From: Pseudomonadota bacterium
GTDB lineage: Bacteria; Pseudomonadota; Alphaproteobacteria; Acetobacterales; Acetobacteraceae
Assembly: GCA_021805565.1 (NCBI GenBank)
Contig: JAJZFA010000015.1
Span: forward strand, 17,623-81,622
DNA length: 64,000 nt
Reading direction: 5' to 3'
Positions within the stretch are counted from its first letter, which is position 1; the number at the start of each line of letters is the position of its first letter. The position numbers were made by a program, and so were the translations under genes. Below, in pieces: positions 38,830-47,676 of this stretch. The notes below the pieces were generated by a model. That model had not been told where the DNA came from, ran no database searches, and worked only from the letters and a program-made list of their open reading frames with translations.

Positions 38830-39051
38830 ATGAACGGACTCGTCAAGCGCAGCTTTTCGCTGGGCGGACACAGGACCAGCGTGGCGCTGGAGACGGAGTT
38901 CTGGGCCGTTCTATTGCGTTTGGCGGATGTTCGCGGCCAAACCCTGTCCGCGCTGGTCACCGCGGCGGACGCAGCGCGCGAACCCGGCCGGCCGCTGGCC
39001 TCGACGTTGCGGGTGCTGGCGCTGTCGGATGACAGTGTAAAACAGACCTGA
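38830..39051 (+). CDS. Ribbon-helix-helix domain protein
   Basis: A 73-aa protein starting MNGLVKRSFSLGGHRTSVAL. It has the RHH_4-type pattern: a short strand (HRTSVALETEFW) then two helices (WAVLLRLADVRGQ, LSALVTAADAARE). Members may bind DNA or act in small regulatory pairs. It stands alone, divergent from the binding-protein gene; no toxin partner is visible. Confidence 0.75.
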   Translation: MNGLVKRSFSLGGHRTSVALETEFWAVLLRLADVRGQTLSALVTAADAAREPGRPLASTLRVLALSDDSVKQT

Positions 39052-39286
39052 TCGTAGGCCGCCATCGGTTTCGCACCGTAACTGGCTGGCCGGGGTCATG
39101 GGTGCGTTACCGTCTTCTGTCCTTTGAAAAGGCTCCGGCAAGCCGACGAGAATTGGAAACGGACACCGCCTGTGTATCTGTGCGTCCCCCATCGATGCCG
39201 CCCTGTGTCAGGCTATCGATGGGCATGTCCGGCGCCGATCGCTCCGGCTTGCCGTGCCGGATACGCAATAATGGCCGATGCCGGCC

Positions 39287-39445
39287 TTATGCCGCCGCGC
39301 TGGGACGGGCGGCCATCCGGTCGTACCAGGCGGTCAGGTTGGTGTTGGCGGGATCGAGCGGCTGGCGCACCGTCGCGGCGAACTGGAGGAAGGCGAACAG
39401 CAGGATATCGGCTAACGATAGCCGGTCGCCGCCGCCAGCACGATG
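39287..39445 (-). pseudogene. Glutathione S-transferase, C-terminal fragment
   Basis: About 50 codons encode GGGDRLSLADILLFAFLQFA and LTAWYDRMAARPSAAA, ending in TAA at 39289-39287. This is the last part of a GST C-terminal domain. Upstream on the minus strand the sequence stops matching near 39445, where a different gene fragment begins in the opposite sense. No thioredoxin domain remains, so it is a dead remnant. Confidence 0.75.
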
Positions 39446-39951
39446 CCGGCTGCGATTTTGTCTGCATGGGTACCATCGTCAAGGATACCACAATTATTCT
39501 ACAAACCGCGCGCAAGATTGGCTGGAAGCCGGATTTTTGCGGCCAGTTCGCCAGTTATTCCACCGCGGTCGCCGAGGCCTCCGGCGAACCAGCGGAAGGT
39601 TTCTATTCGATGGCGCCGACGATTTACCGTTATCCGGACGATCCGGACCCGGCGGTGCGGCGCTTCAACGCGACCTATCGCAAGACCTTCTGGATCGACG
39701 CGAATTATTTGGGCGAGGCCGGGTACACCTGCGCCACCTTCGTCATGGCGGCGCTGGAAAAGGCGGGCAGGGACCTGACCCCGGACAGCTTCGCCAATGC
39801 GATGGAGAGCATGAAGGATTGGCATGACATCTTTAACGGGCCGCCGCTGTCGCTGAGCGCCACCAATCATCACGCGTCGAGCCAGTCGTTCCTGTCGGTC
39901 GTCAAAAGCCGGCGCTGGACCCCCGTGGTGGAGCAGCCGCTGGGCTTTTGA
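39446..39951 (+). pseudogene. Periplasmic substrate-binding protein, C-terminal fragment
   Basis: The frame reads CDFVCMGTIVKDTTIILQTA and GWKPDFCGQFASYS, then RYPDDPDPAVRRFNATYRKTF, and ends QPLGF at 39951. This is the C-terminal half of a LivK-type binding protein. The signal peptide and first lobe are missing. It is a different paralogue from the intact gene at 37.5-38.7 kb. The open frame extends upstream only because it runs across the GST remnant. Confidence 0.78.
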
Positions 39952-39973
39952 TGGATGGCGCCGCGGGGCGGCG

Positions 39974-40555
39974 TCAATCCGCGTAGGTCAGGGTCCAGGC
40001 ACGGGCAGCCCCTGCCGGTGGCTCGCACCAGACCGGCACGGCATTGCGGGTCCGCACGTTCGGTTCGTGTCCCATCGCGCCGCGAATCGCCCGAAACAGC
40101 GCTCCGTGTGCGACCACCAGCACGGGCGCGGGTCGTAACAGACAGCGGTTGATGGCGCCGATGGACCGGCTGGTCAGCGTAGCAAAACTCTCCGCACCCT
40201 GCGGAGTCAGCAGCCCGTCAACCCATTGCTGAAACCCCCAGTCGGCCATCGGCGTGCCTTCTTGCACCCCAAACGAAACTTCCCGCAGGCCGTCATCGAA
40301 CTGCACCGGCAAACCCAACGTTGCCCCGGCGATTTCCGCTGTCACCCGTGCCCGCGACATTGGCGACGAAATCAGGCTTTTGATGCCCTTGCCGCGCAAC
40401 AGCAGCGCGGCGGACCGGGCTTGCGCCAGGCCGGTTTCATTCAGCGGAATATCCACGCTTCCCTGCGACAGGTCCTTGGTATTCCAGTCGGTCTCGCCAT
40501 GGCGCAAAAACCAGAAGGCGATTGGATGAATAGGGTCCGTTGGGGGCGGGTTCAT
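39974..40555 (-). CDS. Histidine phosphatase family protein
   Basis: A 193-aa phosphoglycerate-mutase-like phosphatase. FWFLRHGETDWN holds the catalytic R-H-G, SPMSRARVTAE the second arginine, LREVSFGVQEG the acid region and VLVVAHGALFRAI the second histidine. The family includes phosphatases of sugar phosphates and alpha-ribazole phosphate. It is last in an operon after the GST gene (4 bp between). Confidence 0.9.
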   Translation of the reverse strand: MNPPPTDPIHPIAFWFLRHGETDWNTKDLSQGSVDIPLNETGLAQARSAALLLRGKGIKSLISSPMSRARVTAEIAGATLGLPVQFDDGLREVSFGVQEGTPMADWGFQQWVDGLLTPQGAESFATLTSRSIGAINRCLLRPAPVLVVAHGALFRAIRGAMGHEPNVRTRNAVPVWCEPPAGAARAWTLTYAD

Positions 40556-40559
40556 CGGA

Positions 40560-41174
40560 TCAGGCTAGGCCTTCCTGTTGCAGCACGCGCTGAACGGCGG
40601 GGCGCGCGTTCATGCGCGTGTAATGGGCGGCGACATTGCCGGGCAGAATCATTTTGAACCGGTCGGCCCAAAATGAAACGTAGAAGATGGCCGCGTCGGC
40701 GATGGAAAATGCACCGGTCGCGTAGTCCTGTTGCGCTAACAGCGTGTCGAGCAAGGCGAATCCGTTGCCGGCGATTTCGCGACCCCTGGCCTTGACGGCG
40801 TCTTCGTCCGCCGCGTTCGGGGTAAAGGCGGAGGGTCGGATGATCCGTCCGAACCCCTGCATGTGCAGGGTGGCGACGACGTAGTCCAGCACTTCCAGGG
40901 TGCGGGCCTGCAAGTCGATACTGTCGGGCAGCAACCCGGCGAACGGGTTGGTGCGGGCGAGCCAATAGGCGATCGCCGGGAATTCCGTCAGCACCGAACC
41001 GTCGTCGCGCGCCAGGGCCGGCACTTTGGATTTCGGGTTAACCGCGGTGTATCCTGGCTGATACTGGGCGCCTTCGCGCAACTTGACGGCCACTGCGTCA
41101 TAGGGTTTGCCGATTTCCTCCAGCAGCACGTGAATGCCGATGGAACAGGCGCCGGGGGCGTAATAGAGTTTCAC
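40560..41174 (-). CDS. Glutathione S-transferase
   Basis: A 204-aa GST, beta-class-like: MKLYYAPGACSIGIHVLLEE gives the N-terminal G-A-C-S site, NPKSKVPALARDDGSVLTE the cis-Pro and Glu, and FSIADAAIFYVSFWADRF the C-domain motif. It lies 24 bp downstream of the FMN monooxygenase gene and just before the histidine phosphatase gene. It may conjugate or isomerise a product of the monooxygenase. Confidence 0.9.
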   Translation of the reverse strand: MKLYYAPGACSIGIHVLLEEIGKPYDAVAVKLREGAQYQPGYTAVNPKSKVPALARDDGSVLTEFPAIAYWLARTNPFAGLLPDSIDLQARTLEVLDYVVATLHMQGFGRIIRPSAFTPNAADEDAVKARGREIAGNGFALLDTLLAQQDYATGAFSIADAAIFYVSFWADRFKMILPGNVAAHYTRMNARPAVQRVLQQEGLA

Positions 41175-41198
41175 AGGCTTTTTTCCTTATTTGGCCGG

Positions 41199-42545
41199 TC
41201 ATCGCCACGTGCCGGGGGCGGGTCGGACGAGACCCAGGTTCTCACGCAACGTAGCGCCTGTGTAGTCGTTATGGAACAGCCCGCGGCGTTGCAGTTCGGG
41301 CACCACAAGGCGTGAGAAGTCCTCGTAAGCACCCGGCACGTGGGACGCGGCGACCACGAAACCGTCGCAAGCGCCGGTCGCGAACCATTCTTCCATACCG
41401 TCGGCCACGTCCCTGGGGCTGCCGACAAAGCGCGGGTGATCGTGGAACGTGCCACGCCGCGTGATGGCGATGAAATCGCGCGGCGTTGGCAGTCTGCCAC
41501 CCAGTTCGCGCTTGATCCGGTCGCGCATGCCTTGCGCCCCGGTCCAGCTGTCCAGTTGATCGTCCGTGAACGCCAGATCGATCGGCTGTTGGGAGAAATC
41601 GAAATTCATGATCTCCGACAGCAGCGACAGGCTGTCGATCTCCTTTGGCAGCGTGTCGATCACCGCCGCGTGGTCTTCGGCTTCGGCGCGGGTTCCGGCG
41701 ACCACTGTGTAGATGCCAGGACAGACGAAGGTCTTGTCGGGGTCGCGCCCGGCGGCTTCGACCTGGGCCTTGAACGATGCATAGTCGCGCCGGGCCTGCG
41801 CCAGGCCGTGATAGGCGACAAAAACGCATTCCGCCCAGCGGGCCGCGAATCGCTGGCCCCGGCCGCTTTGGCCTGCCTGGATCAGCACCGGATGGCCCTG
41901 TTCCGACCGGGGCACCGTGAACGGGCCGCGCGACTGGAAAAACGCGCCCTTATGGTCCAGCCGGTGGACTTTTTCAGGGTGCGCGAACAGGCCGGTTCCA
42001 CGGTCGGCGACGATCGCTCCGTCTTCCCATGAATCCCAGTGTCCCATGACCACTTCCAGGAATTCATCGGCGCGGTCGTAGCGCAGGTCATGCTCGCCGT
42101 GGGCGGTGTGGCCCATATTGAGAGCCTCGGCATCGTTCATCGATGTAACGATGTTCCATGCGGCCCGGCCACCGGTGATCAGGTCCAGCGTGGCGAAGAC
42201 ACGGGCGACGTGGAACGGTTCGGAGTAGGTCGTGGAGAACGTCGCGCCGAGGCCGAGCCGCTCGGTCGCCATGCCCATGGCGGTCAGAATGACGATCGGG
42301 TCCATTTTCACGCAGCGGATGCCGTTGGCCACGGTATGGGCGTGATCGCCGCCGAACAGGTCGGGCATCGCCAGCCGGTCATCGTAAAATCCCATATGGA
42401 ATTTGCCGGCTTCCAGCGCGCGGCCGATGCGGCGGTAATACTCGGCGCCGGTAAAATCCTGCCGGGCGAGCGGATGACGCCAGGACCCGACGAAATTCGT
42501 GCAATTCTGGGCTTGCAGAAAGCCGACAAGCGTCATTTGGCGCAT
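41199..42545 (-). CDS. FMN-dependent monooxygenase (NtaA/SnaA/DszA family)
   Basis: A 448-aa luciferase-like monooxygenase. GFLQAQNCTNFVGSWRHP at the N terminus, TTYSEPFHVARVFATLD, GRAAWNIVTSMNDAEALN and LIQAGQSGRGQRFAARWA are typical of the NtaA/DszA group, which oxidises chelators, sulfones or aromatic thiocompounds using reduced FMN. It leads an operon with the GST and phosphatase genes. The substrate and flavin reductase are not visible. Confidence 0.9.
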   Translation of the reverse strand: MRQMTLVGFLQAQNCTNFVGSWRHPLARQDFTGAEYYRRIGRALEAGKFHMGFYDDRLAMPDLFGGDHAHTVANGIRCVKMDPIVILTAMGMATERLGLGATFSTTYSEPFHVARVFATLDLITGGRAAWNIVTSMNDAEALNMGHTAHGEHDLRYDRADEFLEVVMGHWDSWEDGAIVADRGTGLFAHPEKVHRLDHKGAFFQSRGPFTVPRSEQGHPVLIQAGQSGRGQRFAARWAECVFVAYHGLAQARRDYASFKAQVEAAGRDPDKTFVCPGIYTVVAGTRAEAEDHAAVIDTLPKEIDSLSLLSEIMNFDFSQQPIDLAFTDDQLDSWTGAQGMRDRIKRELGGRLPTPRDFIAITRRGTFHDHPRFVGSPRDVADGMEEWFATGACDGFVVAASHVPGAYEDFSRLVVPELQRRGLFHNDYTGATLRENLGLVRPAPGTWR

Positions 42546-42797
42546 CGTTCCGATTTTCCCGGCGCGGTTCTGGTTTTGCTATACCGGCGCTGTCGCAATG
42601 GGGAAAGGTGCGGCCCTCCGGCGGCTTCAGGCCGGAGGTCCACGACTGAACCTGCCAATTCTCGCACCGCGGGGCCAATGGCCGGTCATGGCCCCCGGTG
42701 TTCGGCGTCGGCGGTTTCCCGCACGCCGGATTGGTGTATGATCGCGCCTGGAAACAGCGACACGAAGCGGATCGATGGTCGGGATTGGAAACAAGCA

Positions 42798-44489
42798 ATG
42801 AAAGCGGCGGCGTTCAAGGCGGCCCGTGATTTTCTGGTGACGCACCGATCTGCCTATAATGAGGCCTATCGCGATTTCCGTTGGCCAGAGCTGGACAATT
42901 TCAACTGGGCGCTGGATTGGTTCGACGGCGAACTCGCGCGCGGCGCGACGGCGGATCAGCCTGCCCTTATCATCGTGGGCGAGGGCGCCGCGCGGCTGAC
43001 CTTCGCGGATATGTCGGAACGATCCAATCGCGTGGCCAACGGGTTGCGCGCCTTGGGGGTAAAGCGCGGCGACCGCATTCTGCTGATGCTGGGGAACGTC
43101 GTTCCGTTATGGGAAACCATGCTGGCGGCGATGAAGCTGGGCGCCGTCGTCATCCCCGCGACGACATTGCTGGCAGCCGGCGATCTGGCCGACAGGTTCG
43201 ACCGGGGGCGGGCCCGCCATGTCGTGACCACGTCGGCCGAGGCCGGAAAATTCGGCGGCATGGACAACCGGCTGACCCGCATCGCCGTGGGCGACCCGGT
43301 GACGGGATGGACGCGCTACGACGAACTGTTGGCCGCGTCGGCGGATTTCGTTCCGGACGGCGAAACTGGCGCCGACGACCCGATGCTGCTGTATTTCACA
43401 TCGGGCACGACCGCGAAGCCGAAGCTGGTGCTGCATTCGCATCGGTCCTACCCGGTGGGACATTTGTCCACCATGTACGCGCTTGGTCTGCTGCAAGGCG
43501 ACATCCACCTGAATGTTTCGTCTCCGGGCTGGGCCAAGCACGCCTGGAGCTGCTTTTTCGCCCCCTGGATCGCCGGCGCGGCGATTTTCATCGCCAACCA
43601 GGGTCGCTTCCACGCACGAACGCTGCTCGATACGATTGCTGCAAATAAAGTAACGACTCTTTGTGCGCCGCCGACCGTGTGGCGCATGTTGATCCAGGAA
43701 GATCTGAAGTCCATCCGCCACAGCCTGCGCGAGGTGCTGGCGGCCGGAGAGCCGCTGAACCCCGAGGTCATCGATCAGGTTCGGGCCGCCTGGGGGCTGA
43801 CAATCCGGGATTTCTACGGACAGACCGAAACCTGCGCGCAGGTTGGCAATCCGCCGAACCAGCCGATCAAACCCGGCTCCATGGGCCGTCCGCTGCCGGG
43901 TTTTCGCACCCTGCTGCTGGACCCGGACGGCAACGAAACCGAGGAAGGCGAACTGTCCCTGGCGCTGGACCCGCCGCCCGCCGGGCTGATGCGCGGGTAT
44001 CAGCAAGATGATGGATCGATCGCCGGACTGACCGGTCCGGCCTACCGCACCGGCGATGTCGCATCGCGGGATGCCGATGGATACCTGACTTATGTCGGAC
44101 GCGCCGACGATGTGTTCAAGGCATCGGACTACCGCATCAGCCCGTTCGAGCTGGAAAGCGTGCTGATCGAGCATCCGGCCGTGGCTGAAGCCGCCGTCGT
44201 GCCGGCCCCCGACGCGATGCGGATGGCGATCCCGAAGGCCTATGTCGCTCTGGTGGCCGGTGCGGTGGCGGATCGCGCAACGGCGCTGTCGATCTTGCAG
44301 CATACACGGGCGCGCCTGGCGCCGTTCAAGCGCATCCGGCGGCTGGAGTTTTACGAACTGCCGAAGACAATCTCTGGCAAGATCAGGCGGGTGGAACTGC
44401 GCCAGCTGGAGAACCGGCGCGCCGCGGCCGGGACGCGCGACCCAGCCGAATATCGTGAAGAAGACTTTCCCGAACTGAACGTCCGCTAA
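42798..44489 (+). CDS. AMP-binding acyl-CoA synthetase
   Basis: A 563-aa adenylate-forming ligase. The phosphate loop is LLYFTSGTTAKPK; FYGQTETCAQVG is the A5 region; YRTGDVASRDADGYLTYVGRAD holds the hinge aspartates; and LPKTISGKIRR carries the catalytic lysine. It is closest in style to medium-chain acyl-CoA or acetyl/propionyl-CoA synthetases with an N-terminal extension (LDNFNWALDWFD). The ATG at 42798 is preferred over the long upstream open frame, which is antisense to the monooxygenase. Confidence 0.92.
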   Translation: MKAAAFKAARDFLVTHRSAYNEAYRDFRWPELDNFNWALDWFDGELARGATADQPALIIVGEGAARLTFADMSERSNRVANGLRALGVKRGDRILLMLGNVVPLWETMLAAMKLGAVVIPATTLLAAGDLADRFDRGRARHVVTTSAEAGKFGGMDNRLTRIAVGDPVTGWTRYDELLAASADFVPDGETGADDPMLLYFTSGTTAKPKLVLHSHRSYPVGHLSTMYALGLLQGDIHLNVSSPGWAKHAWSCFFAPWIAGAAIFIANQGRFHARTLLDTIAANKVTTLCAPPTVWRMLIQEDLKSIRHSLREVLAAGEPLNPEVIDQVRAAWGLTIRDFYGQTETCAQVGNPPNQPIKPGSMGRPLPGFRTLLLDPDGNETEEGELSLALDPPPAGLMRGYQQDDGSIAGLTGPAYRTGDVASRDADGYLTYVGRADDVFKASDYRISPFELESVLIEHPAVAEAAVVPAPDAMRMAIPKAYVALVAGAVADRATALSILQHTRARLAPFKRIRRLEFYELPKTISGKIRRVELRQLENRRAAAGTRDPAEYREEDFPELNVR

Positions 44490-44539
44490 CGCCAGGTTCC
44501 GCCCACATAGGGCGGGCGGTGCGCGAAACGGAGACGATG

Positions 44540-44566
44540 CCAACGGTCATTCTTTATGGCCGTTGG
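44540..44566. terminator. Hairpin between convergent genes
   Basis: A 10-bp stem (one G-T pair), CCAACGGTCA / TGGCCGTTGG, with a 7-bp loop stands between the stop at 44489 (+) and that at 44575 (-). It probably serves as a two-way terminator, although no long T-run follows. Confidence 0.55.
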
Positions 44567-44574
44567 TATAACGC

Positions 44575-44991
44575 CTATAGGCCCTGCGTCCTGGCGGATT
44601 CGAGAGCCGCCTCGATCAACCGCATGCAGCCTGGGCGATCGTTGGCAGCCAGCGCCTGTAGCGCCCCCGAAATGTCCCGTATCGCCGGGTTATCGCTCGG
44701 GTTGTTGGTCTGGCCCAGCGGTACGGAGCGGTCGAGCATCCGGGTTTCGGCCATTTCCAGCGACTGCTGCGCCTGCCCAAGTTGCCCGGTCGCAAGTGCC
44801 CCCTCGGCCGCATGCAGCGCGTCGGACGCCGTGGTTCCGGGTGCGACGTCCGGGTTCGGCAAGGCCGGTGCGATCGTCGACTTCGTGTTTTGCGGGGCGA
44901 TGTTGCTGGCATCGCTGGACGTCGGTTCGGCGGCCGGCGCTCCGACCGAAAGTCCCGCCAGCAGAGCGGTGGACAGAACAAGCAGACGCAT
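44575..44991 (-). CDS. Small secreted hypothetical protein
   Basis: A 138-aa protein from the ATG at 44991, with a signal peptide (MRLLVLSTALLAGLSVGAPAA) and a soluble domain of helical repeats (ASDALHAAEGALATGQL). Three codons with Gly-Gln-Thr-Asn precede a final helix. An ATG 18 bases upstream is also possible. It lies 31 bp after the lipid A acyltransferase gene. I know of no named family; it is probably periplasmic. Confidence 0.75.
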   Translation of the reverse strand: MRLLVLSTALLAGLSVGAPAAEPTSSDASNIAPQNTKSTIAPALPNPDVAPGTTASDALHAAEGALATGQLGQAQQSLEMAETRMLDRSVPLGQTNNPSDNPAIRDISGALQALAANDRPGCMRLIEAALESARTQGL

Positions 44992-45040
44992 CGATCCGGT
45001 CTCCTGCATGCCAGCCGGCGCTCCCGTTAATCGGAATTGC

Positions 45041-45934
45041 TCAGCGCCAGCGGCGGTGAAACCACAGATATTGGCCGGGATACTCGCGAATCCAGCCTTC
45101 TATAACAGTCGTGATCATCTGCGTGGCCGCCGTCACGTCGATCTGACCGCTTGCCTCGCGCGGCAGGTCGAACGGTCCGAACCCGTCGATCCGGAACGTG
45201 TGGTTCGGCAATCGCACTACGCGAACGCCGATTACCGGGCACTCGAACCGCCGGACCAGACGCGCGACCGATGGGTTTGCCTTGCAGCGGCGTCCGAAGA
45301 ACATGACATCCACGCCGCGCGAAAAATGCTGATCCACCACCATGCCCAGATGTTCGCCCGCGCTCAGCGAAGCGGCCATTTCGACCGCCGCCTGGGCCCG
45401 GGTGCGTATCAGCCGGCCCATCAGCGGCGCCCGGATCCGGATGATTTCCTTCGCCACCGCCTTGTTGTTCGGCATCCGGTACACCACCGCCGACGGCAGG
45501 CCATGCGATGCGGCGGCGATGGCGGGCAGTTCCCAGTTTGCCAGATGCGCGGAAAAGCAAAGCGCCGGTTTGCCGTCCGATCGTAGTTGGTCGAACAAGG
45601 CCACGCTTCCGGTTTGGATGCGCCCGGCGTAAGGGCGATCGGGATCGAGATCCCAGATACGTGCCATATGAACGTATTCGCCGGCGACACGACCCAGATT
45701 GTCCCAGGATTCGCGCAACGTGGCCTCGATCCAAACCGCGTCTTTTTCCGGAAACGCCGCCCGCAGATTGGCCTGGCCGATCCGGTGCGCAGGCAGCATC
45801 GGGCCGACACGCCGAGCGATGGCGCCGCAGACATCCGAGGCGCGATCCGGGTCGGCGCGCCGCAGCAGCCAGAACAGCCACTTGACCAGGCGGCCGAGGA
45901 TACGCTCGCCGTAAAGACCGAGTTGCCGGCGCAC
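45041..45934 (-). CDS. Lipid A biosynthesis acyltransferase (LpxL/HtrB family)
   Basis: A 297-aa membrane-associated acyltransferase. LCFSAHLANWELPAIAAA has the catalytic H-x4-E pattern, and FGRRCKANPSVARLVRRF and WFHRRW are family blocks. It adds a secondary acyl chain to lipid A precursors. It lies six bases after the Zn-dehydrogenase gene. In rhizobia an alcohol dehydrogenase gene (adh2XL) precedes lpxXL, the very-long-chain acyltransferase, so this may be an lpxXL-like gene. Confidence 0.88.
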   Translation of the reverse strand: MRRQLGLYGERILGRLVKWLFWLLRRADPDRASDVCGAIARRVGPMLPAHRIGQANLRAAFPEKDAVWIEATLRESWDNLGRVAGEYVHMARIWDLDPDRPYAGRIQTGSVALFDQLRSDGKPALCFSAHLANWELPAIAAASHGLPSAVVYRMPNNKAVAKEIIRIRAPLMGRLIRTRAQAAVEMAASLSAGEHLGMVVDQHFSRGVDVMFFGRRCKANPSVARLVRRFECPVIGVRVVRLPNHTFRIDGFGPFDLPREASGQIDVTAATQMITTVIEGWIREYPGQYLWFHRRWR

Positions 45935-45939
45935 GCGGG

Positions 45940-46971
45940 TCAGAGTTCGACCAGCAGCTTGCCGAATACGTCGCGGCTTTCCAGCCGTTCGACCCCGGCG
46001 CGGAAGTCCTGCAGGCCATAAACCGTGTCGATAACCGGCTTCACCCCCGATGCAATGCGATCCAGTGCGCGCGCCAGGGCCGACATCGGGGCGCCGAACG
46101 ACCCGGTGATGCGGTACTGCTGCTGAAACAACTGCATCAGGTTCAGGCTGCCAGTTGGGCCCGACGTGGCGCCGCAGGTCACCAGCCGGCCGCCGCGCTT
46201 CATCGACAGCAGCGATCCGGCCCAGGTATCCGCGCCGGTGTGTTCGAACACCACATCGACGCCCTTCTTCTTCGTCAGCTTGCGCACCACGCCCTCGAAC
46301 CGGTCTTCGCGGTAGTTAATCACGTGATCGGCGCCCAGCGCGGTGGCTTTCGCGGCTTTGCCGGCCGACCCAACGGTGGTTATGACGGTGCAACCGATCG
46401 ATTTAGCGATGCGGATGGCGATGCTGCCGATGCCCGACCCGCCGGCATGAACCAGCACGGTTTCGCCCGGTTCCAGGTGGGCGTTGTCGAACAGCATGTG
46501 TTCCACCGTGCCAAAGGCGACCGCCACGCAGGCGGCATCCCGCATCGCGACGCCATCCGGGATTTTCACCAGCAGGCGGGCGGGATGATTGGTCAAGTCC
46601 TGAGCGAACCCGTCGATATGGAAACCGCGCACCCCGGCGACGTTTTCGCACAGATTGTCGCGTCCGCGCTGACAGGCGGGGCAGGTGCCGCAGGTCAGCG
46701 CGCCGAACGGCACCACGCGATCGCCGGGGGCGACATTGGTTACGCCGGGTCCGGTGGCGACGACCTCGCACGCCGCTTCGGCGCCGACGGTCAGCGGATA
46801 CAGCCGCTTGGCGAAGGCCATGCCGCGCAAACCCCACACGTCGATATGGTTCAGCCCAACGGCGCGGACCCGCAGTTGCGCTTCGCCGGGTCCGGGGGCA
46901 GCGGGGGAGTCGCGCTCTGTGAGCGACAGATCCTTGTCTGCGAGAAGCTGTAGCGCGCGTATCGTGGCCAT
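45940..46971 (-). CDS. Zinc-binding alcohol dehydrogenase family protein
   Basis: A 343-aa medium-chain dehydrogenase. GLNHIDVWGLRG is the catalytic-domain start, VVPFGALTCGTCPACQRGRD contains the structural-zinc cysteines, and HAGGSGIGSIAIRIAKSIG is the Rossmann nucleotide site. The ATG at 46971 gives MATIRALQ; the frame is open for 24 more codons. It overlaps no other gene and leads an operon with the lipid A acyltransferase, as adh2XL does before lpxXL in rhizobia. Confidence 0.9.
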   Translation of the reverse strand: MATIRALQLLADKDLSLTERDSPAAPGPGEAQLRVRAVGLNHIDVWGLRGMAFAKRLYPLTVGAEAACEVVATGPGVTNVAPGDRVVPFGALTCGTCPACQRGRDNLCENVAGVRGFHIDGFAQDLTNHPARLLVKIPDGVAMRDAACVAVAFGTVEHMLFDNAHLEPGETVLVHAGGSGIGSIAIRIAKSIGCTVITTVGSAGKAAKATALGADHVINYREDRFEGVVRKLTKKKGVDVVFEHTGADTWAGSLLSMKRGGRLVTCGATSGPTGSLNLMQLFQQQYRITGSFGAPMSALARALDRIASGVKPVIDTVYGLQDFRAGVERLESRDVFGKLLVEL

Positions 46972-47258
46972 CGGTTGCAAATCCTGGAGGGTTTTACCGG
47001 ATGCCCAGTAAGCGGGGTTCGTGGGCAGGGCAATCCCCTGCATCTACCGACCCTTCCAGGAAAACCGCGCCCGTCAAGGCACTGACCTGCGTTCCGCCGT
47101 AACCCGACAGGTGTCCAGTTCACCTGGCGTAAAGCCGATGCGCCCGGTCAAGCGGGTAGCCGCAGTGGGCACTCACCTGAAGGCAGTGCTTTTGTGTTCC
47201 GAACGACACCAACACCATCGGTCCCCGGTCTCCCGGCGGCCCCCGGGGGCACCGCCAG

Positions 47259-47432
47259 TCAGCGGTAGTACCCGCCACCGTGGCCAAAGATCAGGAACAG
47301 CACGACAATCACCACAAGCAAGGTCAGCCCGCCGCCGTAATGCCGGCCGCCGTAATAGCCGGAGCGATAGCCGTAGAACCCGCCCCCGCCGAACAGCAGG
47401 AACAGAATAACGATCAGCAGCAGCAGGCCCAT
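47259..47432 (-). CDS. Short glycine/tyrosine-rich membrane protein
   Basis: A 57-aa protein read from an ATG at 47432 with a GAAAGG site upstream. It consists of two hydrophobic segments (GLLLLIVILFLLFG and LTLLVVIVVLFLIFG) flanking a Gly/Tyr-rich turn with GYRSGYYGG, and it ends GHGGGYYR. Both halves are similar, so it looks like an internal duplication. Small proteins with this FGGGG plus GYY arrangement are widespread but uncharacterised. Confidence 0.7.
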   Translation of the reverse strand: MGLLLLIVILFLLFGGGGFYGYRSGYYGGRHYGGGLTLLVVIVVLFLIFGHGGGYYR

Positions 47433-47676
47433 GACGTTCGCCTTTCAGGTTTTGGCCATTGCCAGTTCGGGATTGGCGGCGGCCACGACCCAATATGGCC
47501 GTGGCAGCTTCCGTTCGGTGGTCACATGTTTGGGATTGGTACCGTTGGCCGACCGGTTCGGACGGTATTATCGGGGGCCTGGTTGCTGGGCGGCGGCGCG
47601 CGAATCGGGGACGATATCGACGGCCTCTCCTTGGCGCGTTGGTATCGCGTGACGTGTCCAGGCGGCCGGGGGTAAC

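Noticed and set aside
47280..47675. Plus-strand 131-codon frame before epmA
   Set aside because: It is antisense to the small Gly/Tyr-rich membrane protein at its start and otherwise low in complexity, with no motifs.
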